A program made the translations under genes and the position numbers. From contig JACDBE010000098.1 in NCBI GenBank assembly GCA_013695075.1, forward strand, positions 1-12,679: 12,679 nt of DNA, read 5' to 3'. Shown here in pieces: positions 1-5,985 of this stretch. This stretch comes from Acidimicrobiia bacterium (lineage in GTDB: Bacteria > Actinomycetota > Acidimicrobiia > Spongiisociales > UBA5794). The notes under the pieces are model-generated. The model worked only from the letters and a program-made list of their open reading frames with translations. It ran no database searches and was not told the DNA's origin. How positions within the stretch are numbered: position 1 is the stretch's first letter; each line of letters begins with the position of its first letter.

Positions 1-615
1 GTAGTCGGCGGTGGCGGGATCGTCACCGCGGGCGACGTTCTCGAACCAGGTGGACACAGCGAACTGGTTGAACAGAGGATCCTTGATGCGAAGACCCCGC
101 TGGCCACCGAGGATGGTGGAGCGACCCGAGCAGTCGATGACCATCTTGGCCGGGATCTCCACCGTATTGCCCTCGATGTCGACCCGCACCCCGCAGGCGT
201 AGTCGTCGTCGTCGAAGAGCACCTCCTTGACGGCGACGCCCTGAATGATCTTGGAACCGAGCGACCTGGCGTGCTGGAGCAACAGGTGGTCGAGCTTGCC
301 CCGGTCGACGTGGTAGGTGTAGTCCTGATCGACCCCGGGCTGGGGGAACTCGGCGAACACGATCGACACCTCGCCCTTGGCCGAGGTGGGGTGCCAGGCG
401 GCCCCGTACTTGCGGGGGAACCGCTCCCGTTCCATCACCGGCAGGAAGCCCACGTCGTCGAAGTTACGGGTGGTGGATGGCACCATCGACTCGCCGATGT
501 GGCGCCGGGGGTGCATCGCCTTTTCGATGATGAGGTTGTCGACACCGGCCCTGGACAGGTAGGAACCGGTCATCGAGCCGGCGGGTCCACCACCGATGAT
601 GATCACGTCAGCCAC
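1..615 (-). CDS. FAD-dependent halogenase-like oxidoreductase, N-terminal part (runs off the left edge)
   Basis: The 205 visible residues form the N-terminal half of a flavoprotein of the tryptophan/phenol halogenase and geranylgeranyl-reductase superfamily; the gene continues beyond base 1. Seen: an FAD-binding Rossmann motif (IIIGGGPAG, residues 5-13), the family motif GESMVP (41-46), a KYGAAW stretch placing Lys69 where PltA/CmlS-type halogenases have their catalytic lysine, VDRGKLDHLLL, and the second FAD motif VIDCSGR. The GTG start at 615 is chosen because AAGGGGG lies 7 nt upstream and the Rossmann strand begins at once. Known for the family: FADH2 plus O2 halogenate an aromatic substrate, but many relatives are plain hydroxylases or reductases. 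The diagnostic WxWxIP motif would fall beyond the window, so halogenase activity is inference; the flavoprotein call is firm. It has its own promoter and is separated by 150 bp from the next gene upstream. Confidence 0.8.
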   Translation of the reverse strand, partial: MADVIIIGGGPAGSMTGSYLSRAGVDNLIIEKAMHPRRHIGESMVPSTTRNFDDVGFLPVMERERFPRKYGAAWHPTSAKGEVSIVFAEFPQPGVDQDYTYHVDRGKLDHLLLQHARSLGSKIIQGVAVKEVLFDDDDYACGVRVDIEGNTVEIPAKMVIDCSGRSTILGGQRGLRIKDPLFNQFAVSTWFENVARGDDPATADY

Positions 616-713
616 AGATGGGCCCCCTTGTGGAACGTTCGAGGATGGCGTCGTCGGGATGCGCTGCGGCGATGTCTGACGGGTCGACCGCAACGACCCC
701 CGCAGCAGGGGAC

Positions 714-742
714 AACGTAGGTGATCGGTCGCGGTACGTCAA
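714..742 (-). promoter_or_regulatory. Probable sigma-70-type promoter for the halogenase-like gene
   Basis: Reading the minus strand, TTGACG (742-737) is followed by exactly 17 bases and then TACGTT (719-714), a good -35/-10 pair for a primary sigma factor. It lies in the 150-bp gap 616-765 between the SGNH-like gene and the flavoprotein gene. Transcription would begin near 707 and give a roughly 90-nt leader containing a small C/G hairpin (about 694-710) and the AAGGGGG ribosome-binding site at 629-623. This suggests the flavoprotein is transcribed independently of the upstream pair. Confidence 0.5.
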
Positions 743-765
743 TCTGAGGTGATGGGCCGGGCGCC

Positions 766-2214
766 TCATTGCTCCAGCGTCACATCCGGGTCCGGTGGCT
801 GGGACCGGTCCCGGCGCATAGCGCGCACCGCCAGTGCGCCGAGCAACAGCGCCCCGATCGCCACCAGCACCCACACGATGGGCGGCACCGACCCCCGTTC
901 GCCCACGGTCACCGTTGCCAGCGTCGACCCGGTGACCGCGGTGGAGTCGGAGCCCGTAGCCCCCCCGGGGTCGGTCGTTGTCGTCCGCCCGGCACCTTCC
1001 CGGTTCCGGTCACCTCGCTCGCGCCGGGTGGTGTCGGTGTTGTCACCGGCCCCAGGCTCCTCGCCGGCACCACCACCGCCGGGCGCACCGCCCGGTGGCG
1101 CTGCAGCCCCAGGGACCGGCAGGGTCTCGGCGGTAAGCCCTGGGTCGCCGGGGATGGTCGAGGTGGTCACCGTTGCCCCGCTGGGCTCGCTGGAGTCGTC
1201 CACAGGCTCACCGAAGAACCAGTCGGCGGTGGGATCGGCTCGGAGGGAGTCGAGCAGCATCTCGGCCACCTGGGCGCTCCCCGACGGGTTGGGATGGACA
1301 CCGTCGTTCATCATCTCGTTGCAGTCCCAGGTGAGCCCGTCGGCGCGGGGGGTGGTCCCGTCCGCCCAGATGTAGGGTCCCCACGCCACCCACGGGGCGA
1401 CGACCTCGCCCTGGTCGGGGTCGGCATTGAGCAGCGGGTTGCCGGCCATCTGCGCCTCGATGACCCACTTCACCCCGAAGCCCTCCTGGTAGGCGTTGGG
1501 CTCGGGGTTGGCCGAGGTGACGGCGTAACCGCCGTAGATGCGGCTCGACAGATAGGCCACCTCCAGGTTGGGCAGCTTGGTCTGGATGGTGCGCAGCGCT
1601 GCCGTCAGCTCGTTGCGGTATTCCAGCACGTTGTCGGGAAAGGGCAGCGGCTGGCTGTTGAACCGCTCCGGGATCTTCACCCACGCCGCCTGCACCTGCT
1701 CGGCGGTGACCCCCGCCTTGTTGAGTGCCCGCCCGAACTCCTGCCAAACCGAGTCGTTGGGGTCGAGCCACGAGTTCACCCCCTTGCCGGTCTGGGCACC
1801 GTTGACCAGCACGATCGAGTCGGCCACATCGGGATCGCTCCCTGCCAGCGATTGGAAGGCTGTGAACTCCCGTTTGGTATTGGAGATGCCCAGCGACACG
1901 AAGGCGATGGCGCCGTTGGGGTCGGGATCGCCGGCGGAGTTGCGGGGCGTGATCTCGGCGGCCCGGTCGAGGCCGAGGGCGCGATGGTCCTCGGGGATCT
2001 CGTTGGAGCCACCCGGGTAGAGCCCACCCTGGGCGTCCATGAAGGTGCCGCTGCCCAGGTCGGTGAGGGGGATGTTGCCCATGGAGTCATTGGAGCAGTC
2101 GATGCCGGAGGTCTGCGCACCGGCGGTCGATGCTCCACCGGCCACCACGGTGGCGGCGACCAACAGGACGGCGACGGCGCCCGAGAACCTGCGCCGCAAG
2201 GTGGGTACTGACAC
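766..2214 (-). CDS. Secreted, C-terminally membrane-anchored SGNH/GDSL-hydrolase-like protein
   Basis: 482 residues. Seen: a signal peptide (basic RRR, hydrophobic 11-27, cleavage likely after AGA-Q near 33), a globular domain of about 40-345, a Pro/Gly/Ser/Thr-rich low-complexity linker (about 350-450, with a charged Arg/Glu patch near 397-410), one transmembrane helix (about 454-475), then a short basic cytoplasmic tail. SGNH-like signs are SLGISN (107-112, candidate nucleophile Ser111), VNGAQTGK (137-144), and DGVHPNPSG with Asp304 and His307 resembling the C-terminal catalytic Asp-x-x-His. Family knowledge: such enzymes hydrolyse or transfer esters on lipids or polysaccharides; the substrate here is unknown. 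The block I motif is atypical, so activity is inferred. It starts 10 nt after the upstream membrane-protein gene, so the two are probably co-transcribed. No clear Shine-Dalgarno precedes the GTG start. Confidence 0.7.
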   Translation of the reverse strand: MSVPTLRRRFSGAVAVLLVAATVVAGGASTAGAQTSGIDCSNDSMGNIPLTDLGSGTFMDAQGGLYPGGSNEIPEDHRALGLDRAAEITPRNSAGDPDPNGAIAFVSLGISNTKREFTAFQSLAGSDPDVADSIVLVNGAQTGKGVNSWLDPNDSVWQEFGRALNKAGVTAEQVQAAWVKIPERFNSQPLPFPDNVLEYRNELTAALRTIQTKLPNLEVAYLSSRIYGGYAVTSANPEPNAYQEGFGVKWVIEAQMAGNPLLNADPDQGEVVAPWVAWGPYIWADGTTPRADGLTWDCNEMMNDGVHPNPSGSAQVAEMLLDSLRADPTADWFFGEPVDDSSEPSGATVTTSTIPGDPGLTAETLPVPGAAAPPGGAPGGGGAGEEPGAGDNTDTTRRERGDRNREGAGRTTTTDPGGATGSDSTAVTGSTLATVTVGERGSVPPIVWVLVAIGALLLGALAVRAMRRDRSQPPDPDVTLEQ

Positions 2215-2224
2215 GGCCAGGACT

Positions 2225-3151
2225 CTAGGTGCGGCCGGTCTCTATGCGGCCCGCTGCCGGCGACGCCGGGCGACCGGGGGCGGCCCCCAGGATGGCCCCC
2301 ACCAGCAGGAAGGGGATGGCGAAGATGGCGGCGGGGAGCAGGTCCCGCCGCAACCCGGCGAAGCGGGTGATCCCCAGCACCAGCACGGCGTGGATCGAAC
2401 CGAGGAGGAACACTCCGCCCAGCCCTCCGGCGGCCAGCTCCTGGAGCGCCGACGGGGTGCGCCGCCCCAGCCACCGCCCCACCGGCTCGGCCAGCATCAG
2501 CCCCAGGGCGCCGAGGACCCCGACGGCAGCGCCGGGGCGGGAGCTGCCGGCCGCCACCGCCAGGTGGCCGAGGATGGCGACGGCACCGGCGGCGGCGGGT
2601 CCAAGGGACACCATCCGCAGCGGCCATCCCGCCACCCCCAGCGGTAGCGCCACCGCCGCCAGCCCCATGGCCAGCTCGGTGTCGGGGACCGTGACCAGCA
2701 CCCCCACCGTGGAGAGGAACAACAGCGCCGGACCCGCCCCCGACCCTCGGTAGGACCGGTCGAAATCCACCACCAGGGCGGCGGCGGCGGCGATGGCGAT
2801 GACCAGCATCGGTTCGGGGATGGCTCGCCCAACCTCGCCCCAATATACGACGGCGGCGGCACCGGGGAGGGAGGCCACCATCAACTCCCACGGCCGGCGC
2901 CCCAGCATGGCCCCGGCGATGAGCAGGGCAAGACCCACCACCAGCCCTATCGGGACCCGGCTGTAGCGCCACATGACAGCCAGCGCGCCCAGCACCATCA
3001 CCGCCCCGCCCCACGGGGCAGGACCGGAGCGGCTACCGGCCGACCTGATGGCGGCCCACGCCAGGACGGCGAGCACCGTCCCGCCGATCCCGACGAGCAG
3101 CCCGAACCGCGCCGGCTGGGAGGCCGCCAGGTCAGAGAGGAACTGCCCCAC
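2225..3151 (-). CDS. Polytopic membrane protein of unknown function
   Basis: 308 residues, very rich in Ala, Gly, Leu and Val, with roughly ten hydrophobic segments spread from residue 16 to 290 and short polar loops; the longest loop, around 127-140, carries DFDRSYRGSG. The C-terminus ends in a Pro/Ala/Arg-rich tail. I do not recognise the family and see no transporter or enzyme signature. The GTG start at 3151 is supported by AGGA seven bases upstream (3162-3159), and this RBS lies in the base of a strong hairpin that separates the gene from sufS. The SGNH-like gene follows after only 10 nt, so the pair probably functions together at the cell envelope; a role in surface polymer modification is a guess from that pairing, not visible in the sequence. 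Confidence 0.75.
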   Translation of the reverse strand: MGQFLSDLAASQPARFGLLVGIGGTVLAVLAWAAIRSAGSRSGPAPWGGAVMVLGALAVMWRYSRVPIGLVVGLALLIAGAMLGRRPWELMVASLPGAAAVVYWGEVGRAIPEPMLVIAIAAAAALVVDFDRSYRGSGAGPALLFLSTVGVLVTVPDTELAMGLAAVALPLGVAGWPLRMVSLGPAAAGAVAILGHLAVAAGSSRPGAAVGVLGALGLMLAEPVGRWLGRRTPSALQELAAGGLGGVFLLGSIHAVLVLGITRFAGLRRDLLPAAIFAIPFLLVGAILGAAPGRPASPAAGRIETGRT

Positions 3152-3159
3152 CGGGCGAT

Positions 3160-3195
3160 CCTAAGGAAGTGCGCGGACAGGCGCACCTCCTTAGG
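3160..3195 (-). terminator. Strong hairpin between sufS and the membrane-protein gene (terminator or RBS-masking element)
   Basis: Two 15-base arms (3160-3174 and 3181-3195) surround a six-base loop. They pair completely apart from one position that is G-U in RNA on one strand. In the minus-strand transcript the 5' arm carries AAGGAGGTG and the 3' arm ends in CCTTAGG, directly before the start at 3151. No T-tract follows on the minus strand, so it is not a classical intrinsic terminator, although actinobacterial terminators often lack one. It lies 16 bases after the sufS stop. The AGGA ribosome-binding site of the next gene overlaps the base of the stem, so folding could also lower translation of the membrane protein. 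Confidence 0.6.
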
Positions 3196-3210
3196 CTGCT
3201 GTCGCGGCGT

Positions 3211-4443
3211 TCAGGACAGACCGAAGATCCTGCGGGCGGTGTGGAGGCCGGCGACCAGCTGGTCGATCTCGTCCTCGGTGGTGTACACGTAGAACGATGC
3301 CCGCGCCGCCGACGTCAGGCCCAGGTGCCGCATCAACGGCTTGGCGCAGTGATGGCCGGCCCTGATGGCGACCCCGTTCTCCTCGTCGAGGATGGTGGCG
3401 ATGTCGTGGGCGTGGATGTCACCCAGGGTGAAGCTGACGGCTCCGCCGCGCACCGCCAGATCGGTCGGTCCGTGGACGGTCAGGTCGGGGATGGTGGCCA
3501 GCCGATCGAGGGCGTAGCCGGTGATGGCGGTCTCGTGGCGGCGCACCGCGTCCATGCCCACCTTGTCCAGGTAGTCGATGGCGGCACCGAGACCGACCGC
3601 CTGGGCGATGGGCGGGGTGCCCGCCTCGAATTTGTGGGGCACGGGAGCCCACCGCGACTCGTAGAGCCCGACGTCGGAGATCATCTCGCCACCACCCTGG
3701 AGCGGGCTCATCTCCTCCAGACGGTCGGCCCGGCCCCACAGGCAACCGATCCCGGTGGGGCCCAGCATCTTGTGCCCGCTCCAGGCGAGGAAGTCGGCGC
3801 CGAGCGTCGCCACGTCTACGGGCAGGTGGGGGACCGCCTGGGCGGCATCGACCACCACCACGGCCCCGACGGCATGGGCGGCTGCGGCCAGCTGGGTCAC
3901 CGGGGGCATGGTCCCGGTGACATTGGACATGGCGCTGACGGCGACGATGCGGGTGCGCTCGTCGATGACCTCTTCCAGGTCGGTCAGGTCCACCTGGTGA
4001 TCCGCACCGACCCGGAGGTAGGCCAGCTCGGCCCCGGTGCGTCCTGCCACCAGCTGCCACGGCACGATGTTGGAGTGGTGCTCCATGACGGTGAGGACGA
4101 TGCGATCGCCCGCCCGGAGGTGATCCAGCCCCCACCCGTAGGCAACGGTGTTGATGGCCGCCGTGGTGCCCGAGGTGAAGACGATCTCGGTGGGCGACGC
4201 CGCCCCGACCATGGCGGCCGCCTTGGCGCGGGCGCCCTCGTATGCCGTGGTGGCCTCGTCGGACAGGGTGTAGGCACCGCGGTGCACATTGGCGTAGCTG
4301 GTGGCGTAGAACTCGGCAACGGCGTCGATCACCTGCACCGGCTTCTGGCTGGAGGCGGCCGAGTCCAGGTACACCAGCGGTTTGCCGTGCACCGCACGTC
4401 CCAACAGGGGGAAGTCCCGCCTCAGATGGGCCAGGTCGCTCAC
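3211..4443 (-). CDS. sufS: Cysteine desulfurase SufS (group II, PLP-dependent)
   Basis: 410 residues, full length for SufS. The enzyme removes sulfur from L-cysteine, leaving alanine, and passes a persulfide to the SUF Fe-S cluster scaffold in the cytoplasm. Seen: LDSAASSQKP near the N-terminus (27-35), TSGTTAAIN (90-98) for PLP phosphate contacts, EHHSN (121-125), VDAAQAVPH (198-206), the PLP-binding lysine in WSGHKMLGPTG (Lys225), and the persulfide cysteine in RAGHHCAKP (Cys366). The positions match E. coli SufS (Lys226, Cys364) closely. The GTG start overlaps the sufC stop as GTGA, indicating an operon and coupled translation. No SufU or SufE sulfur-transfer partner follows: the next gene is a membrane protein beyond a strong hairpin. 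Confidence 0.96.
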   Translation of the reverse strand: MSDLAHLRRDFPLLGRAVHGKPLVYLDSAASSQKPVQVIDAVAEFYATSYANVHRGAYTLSDEATTAYEGARAKAAAMVGAASPTEIVFTSGTTAAINTVAYGWGLDHLRAGDRIVLTVMEHHSNIVPWQLVAGRTGAELAYLRVGADHQVDLTDLEEVIDERTRIVAVSAMSNVTGTMPPVTQLAAAAHAVGAVVVVDAAQAVPHLPVDVATLGADFLAWSGHKMLGPTGIGCLWGRADRLEEMSPLQGGGEMISDVGLYESRWAPVPHKFEAGTPPIAQAVGLGAAIDYLDKVGMDAVRRHETAITGYALDRLATIPDLTVHGPTDLAVRGGAVSFTLGDIHAHDIATILDEENGVAIRAGHHCAKPLMRHLGLTSAARASFYVYTTEDEIDQLVAGLHTARRIFGLS

Positions 4444-5198
4444 GTCGTCGCCGGCTGCGGGCGGAAGCGCTCGTAGCCGTCCGCCTCCACCTGCCGGGCC
4501 AGGTCGGAGCCGCCCGATGCCACGATCCGCCCGTCGACGAACACGTGAACGTGCGTGGGTTCCAGGTACTCCAGCAACCGCTGGTAGTGGGTGATGACCA
4601 GGAAGCCCCGCTCGTCAGACGCCATACGGGCAACGCCCTCGGCGACGGTCTTGAGGGCGTCGATGTCGAGGCCGGAGTCGGTCTCGTCGAGGATGGCCAG
4701 CACCGGTTCGAGCACCGTCATCTGGAGGATCTCGTTGCGCTTGCGCTCGCCGCCGGAGAATCCCTCGTTGAGGTAGCGGTCGGCAAAGGAGGGATCCATC
4801 CCCAGGCTGCGCATGGCGTCCATCACCTTGAGCCGCAGCTCGAGCACCGTGTAGTTGGTGCCAGTGCGGTTGGTGAGGGCGGTGCGCAGGAAGTTGACCA
4901 CCGACACCCCGGGGATCTCCTCGGGGTACTGGAAGCCGAGGAACATCCCGGCCCGGCCCCGCTCGTCGGCGGTCCATGCGGCGATGTTCTCTCCATCGAG
5001 CTCGACGGTCCCGGCGGTCACGGTGTACGCCCGGTGGCCCATCAACACCGCCGCCAGCGTGCTCTTCCCCGACCCGTTGGGGCCCATAAGCGCATGGATC
5101 TGGCCACGGTCGACGACCAGATCGAGCCCCTTGACGATCTCGGTGTCCGCCACCGAGACGTGCAGGGACGAGATGGAGAGCAGGGGGGGTCCGGCCAC
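4440..5198 (-). CDS. sufC: SUF system ATPase SufC
   Basis: 252 residues, the standard length of SufC, the cytoplasmic ABC-type ATPase that works with SufB and SufD to build Fe-S clusters. Seen: Walker A GPNGSGKST (39-47), Q-loop Gln90 in GFQYPEEIPGV, the SufC-type signature EGFSGGERKRNE (145-156), Walker B LAILDETDSGLD (167-178) with Asp171/Glu172, and switch His204 in VITHYQ. EIPGVSV and the DETDSGLD Walker B are typical of SufC rather than of transporter ATPases. The GTG start at 5198 precedes the first beta strand by only a few residues; no Shine-Dalgarno is visible, but a TACAAT hexamer ends seven bases upstream, suggesting leaderless translation. It is followed by sufS with a 4-nt overlap. 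sufB and sufD are not in the window and not adjacent on either side. Confidence 0.96.
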   Translation of the reverse strand: MAGPPLLSISSLHVSVADTEIVKGLDLVVDRGQIHALMGPNGSGKSTLAAVLMGHRAYTVTAGTVELDGENIAAWTADERGRAGMFLGFQYPEEIPGVSVVNFLRTALTNRTGTNYTVLELRLKVMDAMRSLGMDPSFADRYLNEGFSGGERKRNEILQMTVLEPVLAILDETDSGLDIDALKTVAEGVARMASDERGFLVITHYQRLLEYLEPTHVHVFVDGRIVASGGSDLARQVEADGYERFRPQPATT

Positions 5199-5204
5199 AC
5201 TTGA

Positions 5205-5227
5205 ATTGTACCGGCGGGGCGCCCCGC
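5205..5227 (-). promoter_or_regulatory. Leaderless sufC promoter with a palindrome in its spacer
   Basis: On the minus strand TACAAT (5210-5205) is followed by six bases and then the GTG start of sufC, so transcription should begin at or next to the start codon. Immediately upstream, GCGGGGCGCCCCGC (5214-5227) is a perfect 14-bp palindrome filling the spacer where RNA polymerase would sit. No good -35 hexamer is visible at the right distance. A palindrome in this place suggests an operator, for example for a regulator responding to Fe-S or redox status, but the binding protein is not identifiable from the sequence. Confidence 0.45.
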
Positions 5228-5294
5228 TCGATCCCAGGCTGTGCTCCTCAGCTCGACCTGATCGACGCGAGGGTGGCGTTGACCTGGATGGCGC

Positions 5295-5903
5295 TCACCA
5301 GCCCCGCTCCCGCCACTGGTCGAGCGCCGGCCGCTCGGTGCCGATGGTGGTGTCGAGACCGTGGCCGGGCATCACCAGGGTTGCCTCGTCGAGGGTGAAC
5401 AATCCGGTAGCGATGGAGGCGATGATGGTGGGGAACGACGAGTGCGCTGAGGAGGTGGCCCCGGGCCCTCCCGGGAACAGGGTGTCACCGGACATCACCA
5501 CCCCGGGGACCACGAAGCACAGCGACCCGGGGGTGTGGCCCGGGGTGTGGCGGGCGCCGATGGTCAGGTCGCCAACCTGGATCGGGCCGGGGTGGAGTGG
5601 CTCGTCGGGGGTCATCCCGGCGATGCCGGCGTCGGCAGGATGGAGCCGGAACGGGATCCCGAGGCGTTGGGCGGTGTCGGCGGCGGCTCCTACGTGGTCG
5701 AAGTGGCCGTGGGTGGTGAGGATGGCGATGGGCTCGACGTCGGTGACGGCAACGGCGATCCGATCTGGCTCGAAGGCGGCGTCGACGATCACCGCCTTGC
5801 CGGTGGTGGCGCAGGCCACCACGTAGACATTGTTCTCGTAGGCGCCCACGGTGATCTTGCGGATGAGCGCCGTTTCGCCTTGGTGGTGCCATGGCGCGGG
5901 CAT
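5295..5903 (-). CDS. Metallo-beta-lactamase-fold hydrolase (glyoxalase II-like)
   Basis: 202 residues, a single cytoplasmic metallo-hydrolase domain with no signal peptide. Seen metal ligands: THGHFDHVG with His65, His67, Asp69 and His70; His123 in HTPGHTPGS; bridging Asp140 in SGDTLF; and His181 in MPGHG. This is the complete two-metal set of the glyoxalase II / hydroxyacylglutathione-hydrolase-like branch. Such enzymes hydrolyse thioesters or related bonds, but the short length without a C-terminal glyoxalase II helical domain means the substrate cannot be named. The ATG at 5903 lies six bases after TAGCCT (5915-5910), suggesting a leaderless mRNA. It is divergent from an acyl-CoA dehydrogenase across 82 bp, so the two may share regulation; a thioesterase-like role beside it is inference. 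Confidence 0.88.
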   Translation of the reverse strand: MPAPWHHQGETALIRKITVGAYENNVYVVACATTGKAVIVDAAFEPDRIAVAVTDVEPIAILTTHGHFDHVGAAADTAQRLGIPFRLHPADAGIAGMTPDEPLHPGPIQVGDLTIGARHTPGHTPGSLCFVVPGVVMSGDTLFPGGPGATSSAHSSFPTIIASIATGLFTLDEATLVMPGHGLDTTIGTERPALDQWRERGW

Positions 5904-5909
5904 CGGCTG

Positions 5910-5939
5910 AGGCTAGACCTGCGGGGACCTCCGGGACCT
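5910..5939 (-). promoter_or_regulatory. MBL-hydrolase promoter with three phased direct repeats
   Basis: TAGCCT (5915-5910, minus strand) stands six bases before the hydrolase ATG and is the likely -10. Directly upstream, three copies of GACCT (plus-strand 5916-5920, 5926-5930, 5935-5939; AGGTC on the minus strand) are spaced 10 and 9 bases apart, roughly one helical turn. Phased repeats in the divergent promoter region could be binding sites for a regulator of both neighbouring genes. The motif is short, so chance remains possible in GC-rich DNA. Confidence 0.35.
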
Positions 5940-5943
5940 GGCA

Positions 5944-5963
5944 GCGGTGGCACAATGCACCGC
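5944..5963 (+). promoter_or_regulatory. Acyl-CoA dehydrogenase -10 element inside a dyad
   Basis: CACAAT (5951-5956) is the best -10 upstream of the acyl-CoA dehydrogenase; a start near 5963 would give a leader of about 23 nt carrying the AGGGAG ribosome-binding site (5972-5977). The -10 is flanked by GCGGTG (5944-5949) and CACCGC (5958-5963), a perfect 6-bp inverted repeat. Dyads over a -10 are common for TetR-type acyl-CoA-responsive repressors of fatty-acid genes, but no such regulator is encoded here. No convincing -35 is seen. Confidence 0.4.
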
Positions 5964-5985
5964 CACGTCGCAGGGAGCCGGCACG

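Noticed and set aside
1062..1130. Sortase-type cell-wall sorting signal suggested by LPVPG in the SGNH-like protein
   Set aside because: The motif is not LPxTG and lies about 75 residues before the membrane helix; the arrangement looks like a simple transmembrane anchor.
769..2211. A 480-codon open frame on the plus strand opposite the SGNH-like gene
   Set aside because: It mirrors the minus-strand gene codon for codon in GC-rich DNA; it is Gly/Arg/His/Val-rich with no domain, while the minus strand has a signal peptide, catalytic-looking motifs and an anchor.
3169..4476. A 435-codon open frame on the plus strand opposite sufS
   Set aside because: It is antisense to an unmistakable cysteine desulfurase, has shadow composition and no recognisable domain.
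5947..5985. Earlier GTG start at 5947 for the acyl-CoA dehydrogenase
   Set aside because: It lacks a Shine-Dalgarno, overlaps the probable -10, and adds 13 residues not typical of the family, whereas ATG 5986 has AGGGAG at good spacing and begins MNFAFTDEQ.
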